A stretch of 64,000 nt of DNA from Alphaproteobacteria bacterium. GTDB taxonomy: Bacteria; Pseudomonadota; Alphaproteobacteria; Rickettsiales; SXRF01. The DNA lies in NCBI GenBank assembly GCA_025362975.1, contig JANYES010000011.1, positions 193,581 through 257,580 of the forward strand, given 5' to 3'. Every line of letters starts with the position of its first letter. The first letter of the stretch is position 1. Below are positions 25,755 through 35,006 of the stretch, one piece after another. A model generated the notes under the pieces. It saw nothing but the letters and a program-made list of their open reading frames with translations, ran no database searches and was not told where the DNA came from. The position numbers were made by a program, and so were the translations under genes.

Positions 25755-26377
25755 GAGGCTTTCTGCTGCAAGAACCGGCTGCCAGGTTTGATCGCCGGGA
25801 TGGCCTGTAATTCAGGCGGCAGTGCGTCGGGCTTGAAAGTCGGGATGTCGAGCGCCATCAGCGAAATCAGCGGTAGCGTCAGGCTCACGTCGTTTTTTGA
25901 ACGACGGTCGATCAGGCTGGCGACGGCAACCGCGTGAGCGCCGTATTCTTCGATACATTTAACCGCTTCCATCGACGATTTGCCGGTGGTCACCACGTCT
26001 TCGACGACGAGCACTTTCTGGCCTTTTTCGAGGCCGAAACCGCGGCGCAGCTGGAAGCTGCCGTCAACGCGTTCGCAGAACATGGATTCGATGCCGAGCT
26101 GGCGGCCCATTTCGTAGCCGACGACGACACCGCCCATTGCGGGTGCGACAATGATATCAATCGTTTCGCCAAATTCCATAGGATAGCTTGGAGAATTCAT
26201 CCATTGCTTTAACTTGCCAGCAAGCGCGCTGCACAAGCGGTCACCGCGTTTTGCGTCCATCAATACGCGGGCGCATTGCAGGTACATTGAGCTGTGTAGC
26301 CCGGAAGAGAGGACAAAATGGCCGGTCAGGACTGCGCCAGCATCCTTGAATTCCTGCATCACTTGCGTGTCGTCCAT
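25751..26377 (-). CDS. pyrE: Orotate phosphoribosyltransferase
   Basis: Forms orotidine monophosphate from orotate and PRPP. 208 residues, with GHFVLSSGLHSSMYLQCARV near the N-terminus and the PRPP-binding motif VLVVEDVVTTGKSSMEAV (about 119-136). IVAPAMGGVVVGYEMGRQLG is the other PRTase core strand. Ends inside the start of the pteridine reductase gene and abuts panC, forming panC-pyrE-reductase-folB. Confidence 0.94.
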   Translation of the reverse strand: MDDTQVMQEFKDAGAVLTGHFVLSSGLHSSMYLQCARVLMDAKRGDRLCSALAGKLKQWMNSPSYPMEFGETIDIIVAPAMGGVVVGYEMGRQLGIESMFCERVDGSFQLRRGFGLEKGQKVLVVEDVVTTGKSSMEAVKCIEEYGAHAVAVASLIDRRSKNDVSLTLPLISLMALDIPTFKPDALPPELQAIPAIKPGSRFLQQKAS

Positions 26378-27219
26378 TAATCTACCTCCACATTGTCGAT
26401 TAAGCGTGTCGTACCGAGCGTGGCGGCGACCAACAGGCGGGCGTCGCCGTCGAATTCCGAGATTTCATCGAGCGTATCGTTGGTGCGCAGCTCAAGGTAA
26501 TCCACTTTGAAACCGGCGCTGGTGAGCACGGCGATCCCCTGATCGAGTACAGTCTGAATTGATTTTCCGGCCTTGATTTCTTGCGACACAAGTTTAAGTG
26601 TTTTATAAATTTTCGGCGCTAAGGCGCGGTCAGATAGCGATAAATACGAATTGCGCGACGACATGGCAACGCCGTCGCTTTCGCGCACAATCGGAGCGCC
26701 GACGATTTCGGTCGCAATATCCAGATCGTCGATCACGCTACGGATGACGCAGAGTTGCTGGTAGTCTTTTTCGCCGAAAATGGCGTAGTGCGGTAAGGTG
26801 CGCAGGATGAGCTTCGTGACGACAGTGGCCACGCCATCGAAAAATCCCGGGCGGAATTTGCCTTCGAGTATCGCGCCGATGGCGCCGGGGGATACGGTGG
26901 TGGAGTATCCTTCGGGATATAAATCTTCGGGGTCGGGGGTATAGGCGATGGCGGCACCTGCTTCATCCAGCGCTTTAAGATCAGCTTCCATCGTGCGTGG
27001 GTATTTCGCGAAATCTTCGTTGGGGCCGAACTGTTTGGGGTTGACGAAAATGCTCACCGCCACAGCATCGGCCAGTTCTTTTGCCTGTTTGATCAAGGCG
27101 AGATGGCCCGCATGCAGCGCCCCCATTGTCGGCACCAAGGCCACAGTTTTGCCTTCAATCGTCAGGTCGCCGAGGGCTTCCTGGTAGCTTTCCATGTCGG
27201 TGGTAACGGTTAATTGCAT
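26377..27219 (-). CDS. panC: Pantothenate synthetase
   Basis: Joins pantoate and beta-alanine with ATP. 280 residues with the full signature set: VPTMGALHAGHLALIKQAK (HIGH-like), SIFVNPKQFGPNEDFAKYPR, AIFGEKDYQQLCVIRSV and the MSSRNSYLS KMSKS-like loop. First gene of a four-gene minus-strand operon; its stop overlaps pyrE by one base. panB is not adjacent. Confidence 0.95.
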   Translation of the reverse strand: MQLTVTTDMESYQEALGDLTIEGKTVALVPTMGALHAGHLALIKQAKELADAVAVSIFVNPKQFGPNEDFAKYPRTMEADLKALDEAGAAIAYTPDPEDLYPEGYSTTVSPGAIGAILEGKFRPGFFDGVATVVTKLILRTLPHYAIFGEKDYQQLCVIRSVIDDLDIATEIVGAPIVRESDGVAMSSRNSYLSLSDRALAPKIYKTLKLVSQEIKAGKSIQTVLDQGIAVLTSAGFKVDYLELRTNDTLDEISEFDGDARLLVAATLGTTRLIDNVEVD

Positions 27220-27268
27220 GAGCGTGGCAGTTAGTCTATAGGGTTATCGGACACATGGTTCTAAAGTA

Positions 27269-28402
27269 ATGGCCCCGGAAAAGCAAGAAAACTCAAAGCA
27301 GGTTGCAGCCGATATTTTGCTGGAAAAACGTTATGACGCGCTGGTTGCGGCTGGCACCATCACGGACGACAAGGCCCAGCGCGAGGTTTTAGCCGCGCTG
27401 GAGGCATTACTGGCGCGTGTTGAGGCCCCGAACACCCACGGATTGCTGGGTAAATTATTCGGCAAAGCGCCTCAGACCCATCGCGGGCTGTACATCTGGG
27501 GCAATGTCGGGCGCGGTAAATCGATGCTGATGGATTTGTTTTTTGAGCAGGCCGAAGGAATTTCCAAGCGCCGCGTGCATTTCCACGCCTTCATGCAGGA
27601 GGTCCATAAGCGCATCCACCAGATTCGCAACCAGAGCGGCTATGCGGGCGATCCGGTGGCGGAATTGGCCAAAAAAATCGCCAGCGAAAACACGCTGTTG
27701 TGCTTCGACGAATTACAGGCTACCGACCCGGCGGACGCCTCCTTGCTCCACCGGTTTTTTACCGGGCTTTTCGAGCATGGCGCGGTGGTAGTCAGCACTT
27801 CGAATCATCCGCCGGTGTCACTGTATACAGGCGTGGTCCAGCGCGAGCGTTTTGCCAAGTTTATTACGCTTTTAGAGGGTAATATGCAGGTGATTGCGCT
27901 GTCGAGCGCGAGCGATTACCGCCGCCGGCAGATCAAAAGCATGCAAAAACTGTATTTTTACCCGCTAGGGGCGGAGGCGAATGCCTTTGTTGACGGGGTA
28001 GTGAGCCAGCTGGACGGAGGCAATGCGGCGGCGAAAGGCAGCATCGAAGTGCAAGGCCGGACGACGAGATTTACGTTATATCACCACACCATAGGGCGTT
28101 TTAGCTTTAAGGAGCTGTGCAGCACGAATCTTGGCCCTGCCGATTACTTAGCACTCGCCGACCGGTTGGACACGGTCATTTTAACCGATATCCCGACGCT
28201 TTCGCCCGAGCAGCGCAACGAGGCCAAACGCTTCGTAACGCTGATTGACGCGCTATACGAACATAAGGTAAAACTCATCTGCACTGCGGCAGCCGCCCCG
28301 GAAGCACTGTACAGCGACGGCGACGGCAGTTTCGAGTTCCAGCGCACGGGCTCGCGCCTCGCGGAGATGCAGTCGGAAAAATATTTGCAGGAATCCTCAT
28401 GA
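27269..28402 (+). CDS. zapE: ZapE (AFG1-like) cell-division ATPase
   Basis: 377-residue P-loop ATPase that binds FtsZ in proteobacteria. Walker A is IWGNVGRGKSMLMDLFF, Walker B LLCFDELQATDPADASLL, followed by FEHGAVVVSTSNHPP. The C-terminal FKELCSTNLGPADYLALADR stretch is typical. The stop overlaps the start of a miniature receiver gene by four bases, and the next gene is ispH, so three genes are read together. Confidence 0.92.
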   Translation: MAPEKQENSKQVAADILLEKRYDALVAAGTITDDKAQREVLAALEALLARVEAPNTHGLLGKLFGKAPQTHRGLYIWGNVGRGKSMLMDLFFEQAEGISKRRVHFHAFMQEVHKRIHQIRNQSGYAGDPVAELAKKIASENTLLCFDELQATDPADASLLHRFFTGLFEHGAVVVSTSNHPPVSLYTGVVQRERFAKFITLLEGNMQVIALSSASDYRRRQIKSMQKLYFYPLGAEANAFVDGVVSQLDGGNAAAKGSIEVQGRTTRFTLYHHTIGRFSFKELCSTNLGPADYLALADRLDTVILTDIPTLSPEQRNEAKRFVTLIDALYEHKVKLICTAAAAPEALYSDGDGSFEFQRTGSRLAEMQSEKYLQESS

Positions 28403-28596
28403 AAACCATTCTAGTGGTTGATGATAATGCCGACAGGATGCAGCAGTTCGCGCAGGGAATGCAGCGCTACGAGGTCGATATTGTGTTCGCCCAGTCCAAT
28501 GCGGAAGCGATGGAAAAAATGGAAGGCCGGAATTTCGATGCCATCGCTCTCGAAACCTATTTGCCAAGGGATGACGATGAATACCGACGTCGTTGA
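28399..28596 (+). CDS. Miniature receiver-domain-like protein
   Basis: 65 residues matching only the first half of a response-regulator receiver: ILVVDDNADRMQQFAQGM (strand 1 with the acidic pair), the VDIVFAQSNAEAMEKM helix and FDAIALETYLPRDD, where the phospho-acceptor Asp is replaced by Glu. It stops right after strand 3 because ispH begins inside its last codons (ATG at 28577). Overlaps zapE by four bases. Either a degenerate receiver retained for coupling, or a small functional protein. Confidence 0.7.
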   Translation: MKTILVVDDNADRMQQFAQGMQRYEVDIVFAQSNAEAMEKMEGRNFDAIALETYLPRDDDEYRRR

Positions 28597-29545
28597 TAAA
28601 TTACGCATTATTTTAGCCCAGCCGCGCGGTTTTTGCGCCGGTGTCGATCGCGCCATCGATATTGTCGAGAAGGCGCTGGAGCTGTATGGGCCGCCGGTGT
28701 ATGTGCGCCATGAAATCGTGCATAATAAATGGGTGGTGGAGGATTTGCGTTCGAAGGGCGTGGTGTTCGTAGGCGAAGTGAATGAAATTCCCGATGGGGC
28801 GATTACGGTGTTTTCCGCGCATGGAATTTCCGAGAAGGTTGAAAACTCCGCACGCCTACGCGAGCTGCCGATGATCGACGCCACCTGCCCGCTAGTGACC
28901 AAGGTGCATCGCGAGGCGCAGCGTTATGAGGCGCAGGGGTGCGAAATCGTGCTGATCGGCCATCAGGGGCACCCGGAAGTGGAAGGCACGAGCGGGCGCG
29001 TGAAGCAAGGCGTGCTGCTGGTGCAGGACGTAGCGGATGTGGCCACGCTTGCCGTGCAGAACCCGCAAAAACTTGCGTATGTCACGCAGACGACGCTGTC
29101 GGTGGACGATACCAAGGACATTATCGCGGCGCTTAAAAGCCGTTTCCCCGACATCACCGGGCCTGAGCTGCGCGATATTTGTTACGCGACGCAAAACCGC
29201 CAGAACGCGGTGCGCACGCTCGCCGAACAGGTGGATTTGCTGCTGGTCATCGGCTCGGCGAATAGCTCGAACTCGAACCGCCTGCGCGATCTGGCCGCTG
29301 AAATCGGCGTGAACGCGTATCTTATTGACGACGCACGGGGCCTACAGCCGCAATGGTTCGACAGCATCAAAAGCGTGGGCATCACCGCCGGTGCGTCGGC
29401 GCCGGAACATTTGGTCATCGGCGTTGTAGAAGCGATTAGCCGCTTGCGCTCCACTATAGTGGAAACGATGGCTGGCGACGCCGAAAATACCCGCTTCAAA
29501 CTCCCGCCGGAAGTGACCGGCGAAACCATGCTCAAGGTAGGTTAA
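28577..29545 (+). CDS. ispH: 4-hydroxy-3-methylbut-2-enyl diphosphate reductase
   Basis: Last step of the MEP isoprenoid pathway, an Fe4S4 enzyme. 322 residues. The three cluster cysteines are in RGFCAGVDRAIDI, DATCPLVTKVHRE and DICYATQNRQNAV; substrate loops GHQGHPEVEGTSG and SANSSNSNRL are present. I use the ATG at 28577 (MNTDVVDK), six bases after AGGG; an alternative ATG lies at 28571. The long open frame upstream of it is antisense-free overlap with the receiver gene and is not coding. Confidence 0.96.
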   Translation: MNTDVVDKLRIILAQPRGFCAGVDRAIDIVEKALELYGPPVYVRHEIVHNKWVVEDLRSKGVVFVGEVNEIPDGAITVFSAHGISEKVENSARLRELPMIDATCPLVTKVHREAQRYEAQGCEIVLIGHQGHPEVEGTSGRVKQGVLLVQDVADVATLAVQNPQKLAYVTQTTLSVDDTKDIIAALKSRFPDITGPELRDICYATQNRQNAVRTLAEQVDLLLVIGSANSSNSNRLRDLAAEIGVNAYLIDDARGLQPQWFDSIKSVGITAGASAPEHLVIGVVEAISRLRSTIVETMAGDAENTRFKLPPEVTGETMLKVG

Positions 29546-29564
29546 TCCATACTGAAAGCAGATT

Positions 29565-30404
29565 ATGGATAGCGCAGCGGAAATAACCCAACTTAAGGCC
29601 GAAGGCAAGCTTACGATTTCGCCGTATCTGGGCATGAGCGATGTAGAAATCGCGCAGGCATGGGACCGCCGCATGGATGTGTCGCCCGCAGAATTTTACC
29701 GCCTGAACACGCACGCTCTGCCCCAACCGGCGATTTTGCACGATTTCACTATCGACGCCTGCACCGGCGATATGGGCGTGACCGTGCGCACTCAAGCGCC
29801 TTATGCGTCGATGGCGTGGAGCTATCACCGCGAAGAGTGCATGGTGGCGCTTGCCGATGTCGAGGTTGAAGCATCGCATCAAGGTATGGGCATTGCTAAA
29901 AAGCTGATGGCGAATCTGTTGAATACAGCCGAGGCCATAGGCGCGCAAAGCATGGACCTCTATGCCAATGAAAAAGGCGGCTACGCATGGGCTAAGTTCG
30001 GGTTCAAACCGATGGAATCGTGGGTCGATAATTTGCGGGTAGAGTTGCGCTATCGCCTGCGCCAATACCGCACGGAGCTAAATAAAACCGCTGAAGGACG
30101 GGAGGTGTTTGCCAATGTTGAAAAGCTGTTATCGCTTCCTGTTGCCGAAATGGTGTGGCCGATTTCCGATATCGTTTACAAGGTAAAGCCGAACGAGGAA
30201 ACCGCAGCACTTCTCAAGCTTAGCGAACAGGAAATGGCACCGCTCGGCAAGTGCCTGCTGATGGGCTGCCGCTGGTTCGGCGAGCTTGAACTTTCGCCGG
30301 ATGCGCCGGGGTATCGGCGCCTCACCGGCTATTTGCAGTTAGGCCGCGACACGCAAGTCGATAAAGCATTGCGCGCTGAAAGCGAGATATCGCATGCGCC
30401 GTAA
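29565..30404 (+). CDS. GNAT-family acetyltransferase with extra C-terminal region
   Basis: 279 residues. The acetyl-CoA fold covers about residues 60-160: VALADVEVEASHQGMGIAKK is strand 4 plus motif A, and WAKFGFKPMESW is strand 5. The remaining 110 residues are helical and not part of a GNAT domain. Twenty bases after ispH. Substrate unknown. The last 11 bases overlap the next small gene. Confidence 0.8.
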   Translation: MDSAAEITQLKAEGKLTISPYLGMSDVEIAQAWDRRMDVSPAEFYRLNTHALPQPAILHDFTIDACTGDMGVTVRTQAPYASMAWSYHREECMVALADVEVEASHQGMGIAKKLMANLLNTAEAIGAQSMDLYANEKGGYAWAKFGFKPMESWVDNLRVELRYRLRQYRTELNKTAEGREVFANVEKLLSLPVAEMVWPISDIVYKVKPNEETAALLKLSEQEMAPLGKCLLMGCRWFGELELSPDAPGYRRLTGYLQLGRDTQVDKALRAESEISHAP

Positions 30405-30579
30405 GCCTGCCGTAGACCAATGCCTTGATCATGTGGACGCCTGCGAAGCGTTGGACGCGAACTACTTTTACGATGCGAAACGCCCTTCCATCCGCCTTGC
30501 GCAACAGGCAGGATTAAGCGATGCTGCGATAGAAAAATTGTTTAATATCATCATCAAGCCTGAGGACCGTCAGATATAA
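30394..30579 (+). CDS. Small hypothetical protein
   Basis: 61 residues, MRRKPAVDQCLDHVDACEAL to IIIKPEDRQI, soluble, acidic with a basic start. It overlaps the GNAT gene end by 11 bases in another frame. No ribosome site stands out and no family is recognised. It may be genuine through translational coupling. Confidence 0.5.
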   Translation: MRRKPAVDQCLDHVDACEALDANYFYDAKRPSIRLAQQAGLSDAAIEKLFNIIIKPEDRQI

Positions 30580-30638
30580 GGCTTTCTTAAGCTATTTGGG
30601 CTATATTTTAAGCTTAGAAAAGCATCAGGGGGAATACA

Positions 30639-30974
30639 ATGGCTGAGTGGAGCAAACGCGTCGACAGCGAATTGGGCGAAGAAATAAAAATCGCGGCGTA
30701 TTTGAGCGGCATCCTCGACCCCACCGGGCGCAAAATTAAGGAAGGCGATGTGAAAGTGCGTATGGAAGGGCCAAGGGGTGAGCGCACGTCGGTTACTTTA
30801 GCGGACGATGTCGCCGATCCGCGCAACCTGTTCGCGCTGTCCTCAGCCCTTGCAAATTTGATGGAAACCACGCTGGAATTCAAAGGTACACCGGATTTAC
30901 TGGGCCTTAAATTCACTATCGATTATCCGACGGAAGACCTGGCCGCACGGGTTCCCAAAGGACGCCAGCGTTAA
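30639..30974 (+). CDS. Hypothetical protein
   Basis: 111 residues starting MAEWSKRVDSELGEEIKIAA, with beta-like VKVRMEGPRGERTSVTLADD in the middle and a basic C-terminus ARVPKGRQR. A good ribosome site (AGGGGGAA) lies six bases upstream, so this is likely a real gene. No family recognised. It converges on the 1291-residue gene, with stops overlapping by four bases. Confidence 0.72.
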   Translation: MAEWSKRVDSELGEEIKIAAYLSGILDPTGRKIKEGDVKVRMEGPRGERTSVTLADDVADPRNLFALSSALANLMETTLEFKGTPDLLGLKFTIDYPTEDLAARVPKGRQR

Positions 30975-33900
30975 ACGTTGCTCAGGCTTACGCCGCCGCG
31001 GTTGCCACTTGTACCCGTAAGGCTTGCGCTCAACGTGCCGAGCCTGCCCTCGTCGAGCACCGGCGCTGCGCCCAGCGTCGTGTGGGGAGTACCCATGCTG
31101 CCGATGTTCACTTTCTTAAGGATTTCCATAATCACCGCGTCTTTTGCCCAATCGGGCACGACGTCGAAACGCACGTTGCCCAGCTCGGCATCCGCACCGA
31201 ACGGGTTGTAGATATAAGAGCGGCGGGTGGTGTGGCCGTTGAAAATGGCGTCCTTGTTGTGCAGCAGCACCTGGCCGACTTTGGCTTTCATGTGCTGGTC
31301 GATCTGGTCCTGCGACAGGCCGGTTAAATTGTCTTCCTTGACCACGCGCACCAGCTCGTCGGTGATGAGCTGTTTGAGGTTACTTTCATTGAGCAACGAC
31401 TTGACGACGGCGTCTGCCGGCAGCGCCATCGCGCCTGCGTTTTGTGTGAATTTCACCAAACCGCTGCTGACGCCCATATATACGACAGGTGCGATTTTAT
31501 TACGCACCATCGCATCGACATTGATCGGGTTGGCTTTGCCTGCTTTCATGGCGCTGAGCGTGGTTGCGACCTTGTCGATATAAGCGTTGGTGCCTGATTC
31601 GGTAAGGCCCGCTTTGCCGCTCAGCGCCGCGCGCAGGCGTTTGGATAGCTCATCTTTGAACTGCTGCTCGTTAAGCGCAGCGGCGGCCGGGTCTTTCATC
31701 ATGCCGACGATAACGCCTTTGCTCAGTCTGGCGACTTCGTTTTCGTTGAATGGCTGGCCGTTTTCCATGCGCACGGCATTCATCAGCACGCGGGCATCTT
31801 TGTTTGTGGCGGGGTCCAAGCTGGTGCCGATGCGTTCGTCGAGCTTCTCATAAATGCGCTCTTCGAGCTTTTTCTTGGCACCGTTTAAATCGGCGGCGGC
31901 TTCACCGCGGGCACCTTGGGTAATCTGGGCTGCAATGACGGGTGCGAGGTGGCGGATGATGTCGGGGTCGTTGATGCCGGCATTGTCTTTGACCATCGCC
32001 AGCTGCAGATCGTCGTCGAGTTTTTTGTTGAATTCGGCGTCGGTCAGTTTCTGACGTTCGGGGTCGTTCATGGCGGCTGCGATAATGGGTTTCATCACGA
32101 CGGCGAGGTGGTTGAAGTCGATAGGCTTATCGTTATTCCACATGACGAGGCCCTTCATCATGGCATCCACCTGTGGGTCTTTGGCGTCAAATTTCACCAT
32201 TTCGTCCATGATCGAAGCAGCGAAGCGGCGTTCGGCAAGCGCGTATTTATCATTTACTTTAACGGCACCGGGAGCGAGTTTCAGGCGCTCGTCGAAATTG
32301 CGATCCATGATGTTTTTAATCAGGGCGCGGCGCAGCTCGGGGTCTTTGACATCGCCCGCGAGCGCTTCGTCGAACTTGTCCATCATGTTTTCTTTAAGCT
32401 TGGTGCGCATCTGAGCTTTATTCATAGGAACGTAGGTCCTGACGGATTGCTCCGTATCCTGCCGCACGGCGCGCATCTGCGTGGTAAAGCCGCCTTTGCC
32501 ATCGCTGACCTGAACGGGGGTCTGCACCATTCGCGTGACGATTTGCTTCTGTTGAATTTCTACGGCCTGAACGTCGGTGTCCTTCATTTTTTCGATGTCG
32601 GCAAGCTTGGCCAGCATTTCCTTTTCATTGGCTTCCAGTAAGGTGGCTATTTTGCCGCCGACCTTATCCATCTGCGCCTGCGCCTGTTCAGGGATTTTCG
32701 CGGCATCGGCCGGCAATTCGCCGGTGGCAGCTTTTAAGAAGGCGGCTTGCAGGCCCGTGGTGTTGAATTTTTTGCGCAGCTCGGAGCTTACAATATCGGC
32801 TTTGAGCGCATCGGCATGGCGGGTGGTGGGTGCGGGAATGGTCCAGCCGCGTTTTTTGCCTTCGGCTTTAGCCATTTCATAAGCGATCGATTCGGCGATG
32901 GCAAAGCGCAGCTTATCGTCCGTGATATCCTTGCCGAGTTCGACCACCAGCTTTTCATACGCATGCGCGGCGGCAATGTTGAAACCGTCCTTGCCAGCGG
33001 GAATGGGCAACTTCATTTGCACATTTGTGGCGGCGGTGGCGATTTTGTCCTTCAACACTTCTTCGGCCATGCCGGCGCGTGCCGAAAGCAGCGCGCCAGT
33101 CGGGTCGCCGGGTTTGAAGACGTCGTTGATCTTATCCATCAGGATTTTCTTGGTCATGCGCTCTAGGGATTTTTCGTACTTGATATCGAGTTCGGGCTTG
33201 GTGCGCGCCGGAACGGTTTTTCCCCATTTATTATCGACATAACCATCGGCGATCTGCTTGGCGACGGTGCGGCGCAAATCTTCGTCCTTGATCTGTTCTT
33301 TCAGCTCTTCGTCAATCTTGACGACCATCTTTTCCAGCAGGGCTTTTTCTCTTGCGGGATCGTTGGCCGCTTTTGCCGCCACTACGTCGGCTGCCCATTC
33401 CTTATCGTTATCGCCAAGGACATTGGACAGCTTGATCGACACCGCTTCGATCTGTTTCGAGCCGAGCGCGAGGTTAGCTTCCGTGTCGGTCGGCACGACG
33501 CTGAGGCCCGTGGAATATTGCAAGAAGATCAGCTTCATATCATCATAACCGAAACCTTTTTCCCGGTCGTTCAGGCCATTGGCAACGATGCTGTAAAATT
33601 TCTTATTCGCGCCTTCGGGCGCTTTAACGCCGGTGTCGGGTTCCGGCTCGTCCCTGATTTCGGGGGCGACACCGCCTGCGGCAAACGCCGCGTCGCCCTT
33701 GGCGCCGATGATGTCGAACAGGGTTTTGCCAGTAGTGTCCTTGGCGTTAAGCACGTCACCCATGACGCCCAGCAGCGGGTCGCGGTTTTTTTCCAACTCA
33801 TTGGCGGCGTCATCGAGTTCTTTTTTGAGCTTAGTCAGCTCTTCGGGCGTTAAGTCGCCGAGGCCGAGTTCTTTGTATTTTTCTTCCAGTTTTTTTGGGT

Positions 33901-34846
33901 CGGCCAGCGCCGCTTTCAATTCCTTCATCGCGTTGCTGTAAACGGCGGCGGAAAATTCATCGCGAGTGCGCGGGGTCGCGCCGTTTTTGCGCCGCTGGGC
34001 ATCGTCTTTGGCAACGGTGGAGGTGTGTTTGATAATAATGGCGCGCATCAGCTTGGTGGATTTCGCATCCGGGGGAATGGAATCGCCGATTTCTTTTAGC
34101 GTTTTATCGATGAATTGCGCGGAGGCGGCGTCGAGGTTCTTCTGCGGGTCGGCACCTTCGTCAAGCGGGCCCACGGGGCCTGCGTCGCGAGCTTTGCGCT
34201 GCACGCCGATGAGGGTTGGTGGTTTGCCTTCGGTGGGTGCGCCGGGAACTTTACCGGCGCGCAGGATTCCAGCATTCATTTCGCGTTCGACGATGGCGAG
34301 GCCATCCGGTCCCATCGCGTCGATGAACGGTTTTAAAATCGGGTTGGTGGACACGCGGGTTTTGAAATCCGCCGCGACGCGAGGTGCGGAGGCTTCCGCC
34401 TGCGCCTGCATGAAGCTTGGGCCGCCGAACATGCCAAAGCCGCTGAAGACCCAGCGCATCAGGCCGGCCCAGAAACCGCCGCTCATCAGCCCGGTTTTTT
34501 CCTCGACCGAGGCAGCAGCCTGCTTGCCGAATTCATCGCCAGCGGGCAGAATTCTGGCAATCTGTTCTTTTTCAACGGCGGGAATTTTTTCGTTGAGTGA
34601 GGCACCTTTGTACACCGCCGGGCGATTATAAATCAGATCCTCGGCGGCTTTGAGCAGCTCTTCTTCTTCGCGCCTGGCGCGGGCGATATCGGCAGGGTCG
34701 GAGGTTGGCGGGGCGATGGGAGGAACGGCACCAGCTTCGATCAGTTTTTTGGCCAGCTCCATGCGTGCTTTTTCGAGGAAGCTGGAACGACCCATTTTCC
34801 TTGCCTGTTCCTGCTGGTCTTTCGTATCGAACATTCCCATATCCAA
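30971..34846 (-). CDS. Giant helical repeat protein, unknown function
   Basis: 1291 residues, almost all predicted helical, Lys/Asp/Ala-rich, no cysteine-rich or enzyme motif. The only strongly hydrophobic stretch is GFWAGLMRWVFSGFGMFGG (about residue 125). From about residue 500 on, a degenerate unit recurs: KDEDLRRTVAKQIADGY, TDDKLRFAIAESIAYEM, KDPELRRALIKNIMDRN, NDPDIIRHLAPVIAAQI, about every 100-200 residues, with D-x-x-L/I-R at its core. C-terminus is Gly/Ser-rich. No signal peptide. Composition and size suggest a structural, scaffold or secreted effector-like protein; this is speculation. Confidence 0.8.
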   Translation of the reverse strand: MDMGMFDTKDQQEQARKMGRSSFLEKARMELAKKLIEAGAVPPIAPPTSDPADIARARREEEELLKAAEDLIYNRPAVYKGASLNEKIPAVEKEQIARILPAGDEFGKQAAASVEEKTGLMSGGFWAGLMRWVFSGFGMFGGPSFMQAQAEASAPRVAADFKTRVSTNPILKPFIDAMGPDGLAIVEREMNAGILRAGKVPGAPTEGKPPTLIGVQRKARDAGPVGPLDEGADPQKNLDAASAQFIDKTLKEIGDSIPPDAKSTKLMRAIIIKHTSTVAKDDAQRRKNGATPRTRDEFSAAVYSNAMKELKAALADPKKLEEKYKELGLGDLTPEELTKLKKELDDAANELEKNRDPLLGVMGDVLNAKDTTGKTLFDIIGAKGDAAFAAGGVAPEIRDEPEPDTGVKAPEGANKKFYSIVANGLNDREKGFGYDDMKLIFLQYSTGLSVVPTDTEANLALGSKQIEAVSIKLSNVLGDNDKEWAADVVAAKAANDPAREKALLEKMVVKIDEELKEQIKDEDLRRTVAKQIADGYVDNKWGKTVPARTKPELDIKYEKSLERMTKKILMDKINDVFKPGDPTGALLSARAGMAEEVLKDKIATAATNVQMKLPIPAGKDGFNIAAAHAYEKLVVELGKDITDDKLRFAIAESIAYEMAKAEGKKRGWTIPAPTTRHADALKADIVSSELRKKFNTTGLQAAFLKAATGELPADAAKIPEQAQAQMDKVGGKIATLLEANEKEMLAKLADIEKMKDTDVQAVEIQQKQIVTRMVQTPVQVSDGKGGFTTQMRAVRQDTEQSVRTYVPMNKAQMRTKLKENMMDKFDEALAGDVKDPELRRALIKNIMDRNFDERLKLAPGAVKVNDKYALAERRFAASIMDEMVKFDAKDPQVDAMMKGLVMWNNDKPIDFNHLAVVMKPIIAAAMNDPERQKLTDAEFNKKLDDDLQLAMVKDNAGINDPDIIRHLAPVIAAQITQGARGEAAADLNGAKKKLEERIYEKLDERIGTSLDPATNKDARVLMNAVRMENGQPFNENEVARLSKGVIVGMMKDPAAAALNEQQFKDELSKRLRAALSGKAGLTESGTNAYIDKVATTLSAMKAGKANPINVDAMVRNKIAPVVYMGVSSGLVKFTQNAGAMALPADAVVKSLLNESNLKQLITDELVRVVKEDNLTGLSQDQIDQHMKAKVGQVLLHNKDAIFNGHTTRRSYIYNPFGADAELGNVRFDVVPDWAKDAVIMEILKKVNIGSMGTPHTTLGAAPVLDEGRLGTLSASLTGTSGNRGGVSLSNV

Positions 34847-35006
34847 ATCCTTTGGCCAGACAAATTCTTATTTAACTATTTTACCAGCTACAGGATTTTA
34901 TATTGTTAATGTTCTATGACATCGATACCGAATGTGTAAGGCTAATTATAGTTTTAAATCAACAGCTAAAATTAGGGCGCGTTACTCGTTTTGGCTTTAA
35001 AATGCC
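34847..35006. other. A/T-rich spacer, nothing recognised
   Basis: 160 bases upstream of the giant gene and downstream of a glycosyltransferase gene. It is clearly A/T-richer than the surroundings and probably holds the promoter of the giant gene. No hairpin terminator or RNA gene was seen. Confidence 0.35.
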
